A stretch of DNA of 42,545 nucleotides from Fragilariopsis cylindrus CCMP1102 (lineage: Eukaryota; Bacillariophyta; Bacillariophyceae; Bacillariales; Bacillariaceae). The first letter of the stretch is position 1. Every line of letters begins with the position of its first letter. A program made the translations under genes and the position numbers. The DNA lies in contig FMBT01000184.1 of assembly GCA_900095095.1 (NCBI GenBank), forward strand, positions 1 to 42,545, given 5' to 3'. A model generated the notes under the pieces. That model saw only the letters and a list, made by a program, of their open reading frames with translations. It searched no databases and had not been told where the DNA came from. Shown piece after piece: positions 1 through 9,460 of the stretch.

Positions 1-212
1 CGATCGCACAAAGTGTGAATTTTTTTGAATTGGATGGGGATGTTGAAGTGATTGTTGGTAGTTCAGTTGTAGCATATTTATAGCTCCCATTAACGTTTCC
101 TTCGAATATAGTTTGAGTCCATCATCAGAGATATGCATAGAGGACTGAGGCCAGCGCAAGGGGTGAATATGCAACGGATTATTCCGATTTATCACAATTT
201 TTAATTGACCAG
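1..212 (-). other. Possible further 3' exon of the cyclin gene, cut by the window edge
   Basis: On the minus strand one frame stays open from inside the end of the cyclin gene to base 1; from base 210 that is 70 codons without a stop. A splice from donor GTATGG (bases 301-296) to acceptor AACAG (ending at 213) would remove 89 nt and join this frame to the cyclin frame without a shift. The result would replace the end after residues RRSK. The translated stretch reads like ordinary protein (for example HPLRWPQSSMHISDDG) but I do not recognise it. Against this, the splice removes the SKSMDGS tail that resembles cyclin Y. The region may instead be 3' UTR or another gene's exon. Confidence 0.3.
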
Positions 213-1964
213 CTGTTCTAAACAAACGGAATCTTTTAAAACTGGTTCCCCTGAATAGAGGTCGTCTGTCTGTGGTCCAGTTAAAATACTGCCATCCATA
301 CTTTTCGATCGACGATCTCGAGGTTCGTTATTCGAACTGTGCTCAAAATATGGACTTGTAACTGATTCCAATCTCCGAAATGCATCATTCTTACCTAATG
401 GTTTCTCGTCTTCCTTAACTAATCCACTACGAAGAAGCATGGTACGGATCAAGAAGTAGTACTTTGATGACGATGATAGTTTGAAAAAAAGCATTTGTTG
501 AACAAATGAGTGCGATTACTGAAAGCAAAGATTATTCCAAGTGATTGTGATTTCAGATTCCACGATTCCACCATACTGTATACGTGTATAACGTACCTTT
601 GCGTACTCCGATGCCGGAACTTTAACATTGAATTTCAAACACTTCAGCAAGGCTAATTCCAATTCATTAATTCGGGATAACGTAAAGGAAGCTAATCCAG
701 CTGTATGAGCGGTAACATTCGAAAAATCGATATTCCACATGCTTAAGTCATCCCAAACCTTAGAAGCTAATACCATACATGCAAAGAGAAATGAACGCCA
801 ATTTCCAGTTGTTGGAACTAGAATTGCGTTGGTGTTTTTTATCACTCTCTCGACATAAATGAGCGATGTAATTATAGTATCGTGTTCCATTTGGGAACGT
901 TGATAAAATCCCTCATAAAACTCCAGTACTTCCATTAGCGTTGGGACCTTGACTTCTGACGATTTTCTCTTTTTTGATGATCCACATGCATCGTCAAACA
1001 CGTTATAGTCACGAAGTGACCTAGGTATATCCTTCTGAACACTTTGGACAATATGGGCTAGGTAAACACCGCAAACACATTGTATGGTAGCTTTAATGTT
1101 TGGGTTTGTCATACTATTTTGTAAATATATCGTACCTCCTGTGTTACGTCTGGTGTGACCAGTCGTCGATGACATGGAGACTTTTGACTCATTGACGTCT
1201 ATTCCTTTTTGGGAAATGTTTACATCATCATCAAAGTCCTTTAGTCGTGTTCGATTGGATTTGCTAGAATTGGTCTCGTGTAGAGACCGTGCACCCGGCA
1301 ATGGAGGTCGTCCTGCGATAAGCGCTGAGTTTCGTTTTGTACGTTTCTGACTAATGATTTTCGGAATTGCTGCTTTCTCGTGGTCGTTTGTTATTTGAAC
1401 ACCATGCATACCAGAAATTGTCCTGACATGCAATTTACCGCCGGCAGGTAGCGGTTCCTTGGGTGGACCGAGCATAGCGGTTTTTTGGAATGGGACCCCT
1501 CCCTGACATACTTCTCCTTTAGCCATACTGTTTATAATATTCTTCTCCATTTCATTAAAAAACTTTCTAGCTATCCGCATTTGTTCCTTTTTCTTTCTTT
1601 TTTCTGTAGCTTTCAGTATGGCTGGCTTCTGCCATTGTGTTTTTCTTGAAATCGTATCATAGTAGTATGTTTTACCGGATGATGAATCTATTGCCCTCTT
1701 CCAAATAGCCTTGGGCATCGATGGCGATTTCTCTCTACTCCCATTATTCTCTCCCTTCGACATGTCAATTGCTTCTTTCATGGTTGGGATATTTTTTGGC
1801 GTATTCGTATTCTCGCAAGTCGCAGAAGACCAAAAACTGAGGTCGTTTACAAATGATTTCAAGATCGAATTGCATTCTGATGTATCGTTGAATGCCGTTA
1901 GTTTCAATTTGCGTAGCTCTTTCTCCATCACTGTTCTGTTTTGGTGTGAATTTGAGCAGAACAT
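201..1964 (-). CDS. Cyclin Y-like cyclin with N-terminal WW domain
   Basis: Two exons, 1964-597 and 461-201, encode 542 residues. The 135-nt intron (596-462) has donor GTACGT and acceptor AAAG, phase 0, and splicing rebuilds the cyclin Y signature Y-A-K-Y-Y-F. A WW domain lies at about residues 86-114 (W88, the YYYD strand, W111, P114). The cyclin box follows at about 280-470, with the motifs ASKVWDD and WNIDFS near its centre, as in metazoan CCNY. The tail carries RRSKSMDGS, placed like the RSASADNL 14-3-3 site of CCNY. Cyclin Y proteins activate CDK14/16-type kinases; that role is inferred. The start is ATG 1964; M13 is an alternative. The WW domain is not part of animal cyclin Y. The tail is uncertain because a second splice could replace the last 34 codons (see the 1-212 entry). 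It is divergent from the S1-NKAP gene, 1.4 kb away. Confidence 0.85.
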
Positions 1965-2391
1965 CGAGCCCTGTCGAAAGCTAATAGCTTAACGGCTATG
2001 CTACTACAATACTAGATAGTCCTAGCTAGAGAAAGTGAATGGGGTTTTCTAAAGTTTCAGTGCATGGAAGAAATGGGAGGAATGCAATCGCGGACCTTGT
2101 ATTTTGACGGAATTCTGAATTCCCAGCTTTGACTTGTTCTTCTTTATTGTCAATTCGAAGAGATGTTTTGTTTCTTGTTTCGCCTCTTTTCTGTCGTTTT
2201 ATTGTTTGTTCTTATTTTTAAATTTGCTTTTTGAATTTACAAGAAAAATTGAGCAAAAAACCATATTTTCTCTGACCCCCGATCGCCGAAATTGCTTTCC
2301 ATCACAGCAGTACAATGTACTATTAGGTAACAGCAAACTTAACTAGTGATGCTCAGATCGATATTGCAAGTAGCATTCTATTTCTAGGCTA

Positions 2392-2443
2392 CAATTAAAT
2401 GTAGAGCTGTTACACATCAATTAAATGTAGAGTTGTTACACAT
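2392..2443. repeat. 26-bp tandem repeat, two copies
   Basis: The unit starts CAATTAAATGTAGAG and ends TTACACAT. It occurs twice back to back (2392-2417 and 2418-2443) with one C/T difference. Confidence 0.9.
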
Positions 2444-2729
2444 AATGACATATTAAGACTTGAATTAGTTACGTGTACATTATTCTCCCCCGTGTTGACA
2501 CATAGAAATAGACAGATGATTGTCAGGAAGGTGTGTTGGCCTGTAAAGATCAAACCCTTCAATATTAAGCTTTGACAATGATCTGTCATATCATGTTGTT
2601 TGTATGATGGTATCTTGAATTCATGCAAAGTGATCTAACCATTGAATTGGTGTAGGCTGTTCTGGATGGAGTTAGTCTGATGATGTAACAACTTCTGCCA
2701 AAAAGCAGTACAGTAAATCAATAATGAGT

Positions 2730-2772
2730 CAAATTAAATTAAATTAAATTAGATTAAATAGAGTTAAATTTA
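2730..2772. repeat. AAATT pentanucleotide microsatellite, degenerate at its right end
   Basis: There are four clean AAATT units, then interrupted units (AGATT, AAATAG, AGTTAAATT). Confidence 0.85.
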
Positions 2773-3185
2773 TTAAAATCAGTTGTATTCCTAGGCTATC
2801 TCACAAATACATTGATGGAGAAGTTAGAATCCATCTTCAGTAAAATAGTGAACAGTAAGAAGACCATTGTTGATTGTTGGTACCTGGTGGCTTCTACACT
2901 ATTTAACATATATGTGAATAGTGTATACTTGAAGTGCGAGCTAATAAACACACACAGTAGTACTTATTAGTATAAATACAGCATAAATGATTCAGTCGTA
3001 ATGATAGCTATTTGGATTTATCTTGTTGTATTGAGTTATCTTTGTTTTAGCTACACATTTTTCCCCGCGTTAAGTGCGTGTTTTAGCTTTAATTTCTATC
3101 GTGCATTTTTTCATGCCAAAAGATGCGTGTTTTAGCGTTCATTAGCATCATTAAATATTATGACGCTTATCCCCGTAGACACTCT

Positions 3186-3204
3186 CCGGTGCACGGAGGA
3201 AGTA
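3186..3204. mobile_element. Stowaway-like MITE end, apparently without its partner
   Basis: The sequence ends GCACGGAGGAAG followed by TA. It matches the right ends of the complete CTTCCTCC...GGAGGAAG elements at 6408-6584 and 32667-32874. No left terminal repeat was found within about 1 kb, so this is either a decayed copy or a chance match. It lies 165 bp upstream of the S1-NKAP start codon. Confidence 0.4.
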
Positions 3205-3368
3205 CAGTCGAGCAGAGCTCGTAATTTGTCGATGCTCAACATTTAGAATCTGTAAAATCTGCAAATTGATAACCTTCCTCACTGTAGCATGAACGATGAA
3301 ACATATTGTTTCCTCTCTTGATTTATTGAATTATTGTTACGGTAGATACAATCAAAAAGCGTTGAAAT

Positions 3369-4957
3369 ATGCCGGAGCTAGGAAAGGATGAATTTGGTCG
3401 GGTTAGAAAGGACAATGTCGATGATTCTCATCCTCGCGAGAGTAGTAATAAAGATCATTACGGACCAGCTTCACATGAGCGAGAAGAAGATAAAATCGTA
3501 CATCCTGGTCTGGTTATCAACGGGGAGGTAACTCGTATTGAATCGTATGGGGCATTTGTTAATTTCCGAGATCGACTACAACGTCATCATAAGGGACTTC
3601 TTCATATTTCACAATTAGCGCCCCATCGGGTCGAAAGTGTTGAGGATGTATTGAAAATGAATCAACAAGTTCACGCTGTGATTCTTGATGTAGAATACGA
3701 TCAAAGAATGGGGCAACGAATTCGACTGAGTTTGAAAGATGTCGACCAAAAGACGGGTGTGTACAGTGGTCGAGATTTGAGTAGTGGTAGCAGTGGTGCG
3801 AATGAACATCGTGGAGGAATTAAGCGAGGCCGCTGCGCTACTTCTCCCCATCAACTACAAATTAGGGCCAAATTACGTCGCGAGACGCTTCTGACCTTGC
3901 ACCGTCACTGGAGTGACGTGCAACACAGCTCTTCTTCGATAAGGAAAGAGGGAAGGAAGAATGACAAAGAAAACGACAACGACAAAGATCCTTCCTATTT
4001 ACGGAAACTCTGGTCATCCAGTCCTTCTCCACCAAACAAACAGGATTCAAAACTATCTCTTAAAAAAGAATCTCACCGAAAGACTGCTGTGGAAGGTGAG
4101 AAGCGTAATATCACAAATTCTTCTTCCAAAGATGATAGCAACGATTCGGATTCTTCTGCTGCAAGTAGTTATTCTTCATCAAGTGATAGCTATGACACAG
4201 ACCGTCGACGAGGAGGTCGAGGAAGACGTTCTAATCGAAATCAAAAGAAACGATCAAGTAGACGTTCGAACGAACGAGGACGATCAAGAGAATCACGTAA
4301 TCATAGACGAGATCGACGGCGAAGAAGTAGTAGTAGCAGCAGTAGTAGCAGCAGTAGTAGCAGCAGCAGCAGCAGCAGCTCTTCCTCCTCGTCTGTGGGA
4401 AGTGTCAAACGACATGACGAAAAGACAATATCAGAAGGTGATCATAATGACGGGAGAGAAACAAAACCTCTTGGGAGTATGCAAGGTCGGATTTGCAGGA
4501 AGCACAGGAATTTAAGCAGGCGGTCCAAGGTAAACTTGACAATAACGAAGACGAGGAGGAGGAGGGACCGATGCCTTTACAACATTCGGGTGCTAGTGGA
4601 GGAGGTGGCGGTGCTGATGGCAATGCCTCTTATGGAAAAGCTCTTTTGCCAGGAGAAGGACAGGCTCTTGCTCAGTATGTACAACAGAATTTGAGAATTC
4701 CTCGTAGAGGAGAAATTGGGTTCTCGGGAGATGACATTAATCTTTGGGAGAATTCTGGATATGTGATGAGTGGGTCACGACACACGCGCATGAATGCAGT
4801 ACGTATCAGGAAGGAGAATCAAGTATATTCTGCCGAGGAACAGCGTGCACTTGCTCTTCTCACCATGGAAGAGAATCAGCAGAAGGAGGCACAGCTGATG
4901 GAGGATTTCCGAATCATGTTAAAAGAAAAAAAGAAAATGCGTGACCAAAGCAAATAA
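3369..4957 (+). CDS. S1 domain - RS/poly-Ser linker - NKAP C-terminal domain fusion protein
   Basis: Start ATG 3369. Residues about 46-125 form an S1 (OB-fold) RNA-binding domain (YGAFVNF, GLLHISQL, RLSLKDVDQKTG), closest in feel to the S1 domains of DHX8/Prp22 and ZCCHC17. A long K/R/S/E/D-rich low-complexity part follows, with RS-type stretches and over 20 consecutive Ser codons. The final ~120 residues, in a different frame (through 4957), are a clear NKAP/SynMuv domain: YGKALLPGEG, RIPRRGEIG, SGYVMSGSRH, RKENQVYSA. NKAP is a spliceosome-associated protein in animals, so a nuclear role in splicing is inferred. The frame change needs an intron. A frame-correct choice is 4438-4502 (donor GTGATC, acceptor GGAAG), giving about 507 residues; 4395-4498 (acceptor TTTGCAG) also keeps frame. 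Neither has an ideal donor, so an assembly indel is also possible. Confidence 0.85.
4325..4390 (+). repeat. Ser-codon microsatellite (AGT/AGC then TCT/TCC)
   Basis: This trinucleotide tract lies inside the linker of the S1-NKAP gene and encodes an uninterrupted serine run. It ends just before the uncertain splice junction. Confidence 0.9.
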
Positions 4958-7900
4958 GAAAACATACAAAACATATATTGAAATTAAAGACTCAACGACA
5001 CGATTGTCCATTTATTATAATCAATAATCATAAACTGAATATGGTTGTTTCGTTTTGAATTCATAATCTCGATCCATGATACTACTATGCATTCAATATG
5101 TTTAGTTGCTATCTCCGTAGTTCGAATTAAAAAAACATCTACCTACTGCCACTTTATGGTTGTTAAAATATACACAGTACTTGAGCGTATGAGACATAGT
5201 CGTACATAAGCCCCGCGGAGTAGAAATACGAGCGCGATGAGATTAGTGAGAGAGAATGCACGTGTATGCATTATTAAATAAAAGAGAACAGAAAGTTATC
5301 TAAAAGCCAAAATCGTACGTTTTGGGGTTGAAGTGACTTGTCGAAGCAATTGGAACCGAGCACAAACAAATGAAGTGCTTAAGATATATTTATACAAACC
5401 GGAACACAATTAGGAAGAGTGTCCGAATATTAGAACACGATCAAGAAGAGTGTTATACATATGGAAGTCGAAGCAGATGTCAATGTCCTCTGAACCGCTA
5501 ATACGATATATATGTATTAAGGCGAAGTGAGTTAGGAACAGAAAGTTGTATACAGGGTTACTGGAAACCGCAATACTAGAATACAAAGAAAAGAGCAGAA
5601 TTACTCGATCACGAGAAATGAACAATTGCTGTCTTTTATTGTTGAGAAATTGTAATAACCATAGACTAATTAAAAAGTGTGTTAATAACAACTTTTGCAT
5701 TTGAACATATCGTTGTCTGGAAAGATAATAGAAATATCTACATAGTAAAGAGTGAACATGTTCGGAAGAACTTCAGCATTCTAAAAGGGAGAGTATCCTG
5801 GTAGAACAACCGTGAGTAGTCTATAGGGAACGCGAGTAACGAACCCTTCCGCATAACAGAATCTTACAAGACAGAAGAGTAAGATTGTCTGAATATCAAA
5901 TCCTATTTGATACTGAACCCGTTTCAACAACATCGATTGTTTGTGAAACTTACCAATGGTATGGTAGCTAGTGATGATAGAGACAAAAACAGAGGTTAAA
6001 TCTGACCCTACTATATTGATTGTAGAGCCAGTCAAAGGTAGTTGATGTATGTGTGTGTGTTGTCCATTGGGAAGGATATTAGACTGTCGAAAATGAGATC
6101 CCACAGGGTAAGAGTTTAAAAAAAGTAGAACATTGTTCTTTTTCTTCAAAATCGGTCATAATTTAAGAAATTGATAAAACTACCACCATCATGATTGCTC
6201 TACTCTTCTCTACTAATACAGGTTCAGTTCAATCTATGTGCATGGTAATGTATCCATAATTTTATGTTACTATTTGATAATGCCTGTAAGAATCATTGGG
6301 TTTGACTAGGAGAAAAGTGTTTAAAATAGGTGTACACAATTAATAATTGTACAAGTAGTACAAAAGGGCTGCTTGGTTAACTTTTGACTGAGCAATTGAG
6401 ATGACTACTTCCTCCATACAACTAAGCTTTTCCACATGTTTTCAAGCAAAAAACTAAACAATTCACACAATAAAAGATCATGTATACACATCATATATAC
6501 ACATCAAGGTTTTTAAGGAAAAATAAGATAATTTTTAAAATCAAAGCATTTGACACAAATCAGTTTTGTGTTGTATGGAGGAAGTATTCTGGAGGACAAT
6601 AATTCTGATGACCACCACATACAAAAACATCCAGGTATATTGCCATATATCCTGAACTAAATATCTATTAATTGCTGCATTAATTGTATATTATTTTGTA
6701 TGATGATGACATTAATTTCTTGAATTAGTCCTCATCAGTAGGAATGTACCCCATAGATCTAAGGTTCAACGTGTCCTGGTGCTTCTTTTAAGTACATCAT
6801 ACTGCAGGTCGTCCTGTTTGAAAAATAGACCTTGTTACAGTAAATTACAGACCCTTCATTTCTGAACATATTGTGGTAACACATCATTGGAACATGAAGC
6901 TTCATTGTTTGCTGTGCATTGCTTTTTCGATTTCAAGGAATGATTGTGATGTTACTTGTCTCTTTTTGTGCCCTGTGTGACATTATCCTGTTGGCGCACG
7001 GACGATTTTAGCCCTACAACACGCGGTTTGCAGTAAAGTACCATCAATTGGTGGAATTTTTAACTGTATGGTAGCTCCTCAATACACTCAACCCTTCTCC
7101 AGTACCTATCCCTGGCGATTCTATACATTCCAAATTATGTCTGGGGCTAGGTGATGTAGGCAATGACTTGGTATTTATCTACGGAGAATTTTCACCAAAT
7201 GGCGTACATTGTCAAAGTTGAAAAGTGTGATTTATTGCGCACCTATGCAGTAAAAGGGTGGAAATTCCTTATTAACACATGACAATGGGAATACATAGAA
7301 TCAAACCTCCATAGATATCGATCTATTTAACATTATACACTTATGAGACGAAATATAGATATCATCTGTACTCTTAAACAAGGATAAAAAATTCTGGTTT
7401 AATTTACAAAAGTAATAGCATCTTCTTATTCCTTATACAAATTTGGATTATTATTTACCTTACCATATCCTCCTATCATTCTTTAATCAAAAGATATGCG
7501 TTATTCCATACAGCCCCAAAATCGATACCCAGTACGAATGTAAGCGTTTCGACATCAAACATCAATTCTAACAGAAAGCCAAAGGACCAAAGCTCTTTTA
7601 AAGGCACATAGAAAAACATTATTATATTGATTTATGTGGATCTGACAACTAGAACATGCTTTTATTACTGATCAAATAACCACCCATCAAGAGATAAGAT
7701 TTGATTTTTCTGTGATTTTTTTCTGCGCAGAATTTTATGAAAGATAATATAGATTAGATAATTAGCACATTACTAGTCATCCAAAACTAGGTCTTCGAAC
7801 TCGAACCAAGTACATTATCCTCCTCTCTAAGTACAACACTTTCTACCTATCATGTCTGTCCAAAATCTAGCCACCTGTAGTTGGTAATCCATAATCGTCC

Positions 7901-8190
7901 ATTTACACGCATATATGCGTGTACGCGCGCTCCAGTACTTGTGGAAGGGATAGATTTTTTGTCTCACTCTTTTCGTTTCGCGCGAATGCGCGATTCGGGG
8001 GGGACATGAAATAACGACAACACAAAAAACCGAAGTTTAGGCTTTTGCGTGAAAAAGATGAACATCAGCACTACTTAGTTATTGTGAACTCAAGGATCGA
8101 GACGCTACTTTACTGCCTACCGTACCGTACAATCCACCTCTCAAGCTCACAAGAAATATCGCTTAGCAAAATTAAATTACAGAATTGAAA
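4958..8190. other. Long intergenic region without a recognised gene
   Basis: These 3.2 kb lie between two plus-strand genes. The only longish frames (5410-5700 and 5781-6149, minus) match nothing I recognise, and the second starts at TTG. The region holds an imperfect tandem duplication at about 5401-5455 (GAACACAATTAGGAAGAGTG and GAACACGATCAAGAAGAGTG) and one complete MITE (6408-6584). The stretch 6960-7260 has a faint look of decayed coding sequence but every frame is broken. The last 200 bp should contain the promoter of the CHTOP-like gene. Confidence 0.6.
6406..6586. mobile_element. Stowaway-like MITE (CTTCCTCC ends, TA target duplication)
   Basis: The element runs 6408-6584 (177 bp) and is flanked on both sides by TA. 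Its terminal inverted repeats are perfect for 15 bp (CTTCCTCCATACAAC and its complement) and then diverge. It has no coding capacity. The TA duplication and the CTTCCTCC end resemble plant Stowaway MITEs, which are mobilised by Tc1/mariner-type transposases; that link is inferred. Confidence 0.75.
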
Positions 8191-8688
8191 ATGGCAGGTA
8201 ACGATAAACAAGGAGGCCGTAGAAGGTCCTCGTCCGGTAAAGGCGCCAAAAGCGGCAAAGGTGGAAGCAACAAGAAAAATGAATCGGAAAAACTCGCTTC
8301 AAAAAAGGGTGGTCGCCGTGGCAGTGGAGGAGGTGGTGCAAAGCATGAAGCACCTGCTAAACGGGAATCATTTAGTAAAAAGAAGAATAACCAGCGCCGG
8401 TTAAGTGGAAGTAACAACAACACTAAGGGGAAAGATGGGCGTCGTGGTAGCAGTGGTGGTAAAAAAGATGCCAACAAAAAAGAGGAAAAGAAGCCGATGA
8501 CTGCGGAAGAACTTGATGCTGGCATGGATGAATATTGGCAAAAGAGCAAAGACAAGACAATTGCTTCAAAGAAACTGGATGAAGATATGGATTCTTACTG
8601 GGCAAAAAAAGGTGAAGCAGAAACTAACGAGGAATCGACCGCAGACGCAGACAAAGTAGAAGCTAAAGAAGGAGAGAAACAGGAATAA
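8191..8688 (+). CDS. CHTOP/FoP-like small mRNA-export protein
   Basis: A single exon of 165 residues starts at ATG 8191 (AAAATGG context). The N-terminal two thirds is very basic and rich in G, S, K and R (GGRRGSGGGG, GRRGSSGGKK) and is likely disordered and RNA-binding. The C-terminal part carries two related short motifs, LDAGMDEYW and LDEDMDSYW, with MTAEELD before the first. This is the arrangement of the FoP/CHTOP C-terminal duplication that binds the UAP56 helicase in the TREX export complex. The RGG repeats typical of animal CHTOP are mostly replaced by RRGS/GKK. A nuclear mRNA-export role is inferred from the C-terminal motif; an ALYREF relative without an RRM is the alternative. Confidence 0.7.
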   Translation: MAGNDKQGGRRRSSSGKGAKSGKGGSNKKNESEKLASKKGGRRGSGGGGAKHEAPAKRESFSKKKNNQRRLSGSNNNTKGKDGRRGSSGGKKDANKKEEKKPMTAEELDAGMDEYWQKSKDKTIASKKLDEDMDSYWAKKGEAETNEESTADADKVEAKEGEKQE

Positions 8689-9460
8689 ATTACATGACCG
8701 AATCGAATGTAGTTAATATCGAAATATCTAAAAAAATTGATAGTAACAACTTCAAAATCTCAACTTAAAAGATAAAAACAATATATCCTTTTAAACTTAA
8801 TTAATGAACCCCATTGCAAGTCTTGTGTAGAATATAGGAAATTTAATACGATATATACAGTATCTTACAACTCTGAGCTTCCAGTCTAAGGCCACTTACG
8901 ACTATTAATACGGCTTCTTCCAGTTTCACATTTGTCAATTACACTGTATGACCGATACTAGAATAGTATTACCATAGATTACAGGACAAACTCCACCCAT
9001 GAAATAACTGCCATCATAGCATATTTAAGTGAATTTTACCACAAAAAAATTATAAAACAAATGTGAAGAATAAGAATCAAACATGGATATTTATATTCCA
9101 AGAAATTGATGATTGCTGGTACAAGTGTAGCTGTATTAGCTATATACTGCATTTTAATTTACTTGAGGGACAAAGAGTGGGACGGACACAGAGCATTTTA
9201 TAATTAATGGGGTGGGTTCTGTTTCGTTTGTTTTTCTGTGCTCAATTTTTTCGCGTCGAAAAAAAAATTCTTACCAATCTATAGACTTCGCCAAGGAAAG
9301 GAAACCGAGAGGCTGTCAAAGGAATACAACACTCGGTAATACATTGTAATATATGGTGTGCCTAGTAGCTAGTAGTGTGGTAGGCATATCGATTAGAAAA
9401 TTTAGACCAACGCAAATAATATAATACTTATTCATGATACAATAAATTTGTTTTCACCAT
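8689..9460. other. Intergenic region between convergent genes
   Basis: About 770 bp separate the 3' ends of the CHTOP-like gene (+) and the DUF3598-like gene (-). It is AT-rich with no open frame of interest and no repeat noticed. It presumably contains both 3' UTRs. Confidence 0.6.

Larger units (their letters stand above)
1965..3368. other. Intergenic region between divergent cyclin and S1-NKAP genes
   Basis: No gene was found here. It must hold both promoters, but I see no clear core element. It contains a 26-bp tandem repeat (2392-2443), an AAATT pentamer tract (from 2730), an 8-bp palindromic stem (ACACTATT/AATAGTGT near 2898-2926), two direct copies of GCGTGTTTTAGC (about 3076 and 3124) and one MITE-like end (3186-3204). 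The short reading frames here are not supported. Confidence 0.6.

Noticed and set aside
5410..6149. Two minus-strand frames, 96 and 122 codons
   Set aside because: The second starts with TTG, neither reads like a known family, and there are no convincing splice sites around them.
6960..7260. Decayed transposase-like look
   Set aside because: All frames carry stops and no DDE/D-type block could be identified by eye.
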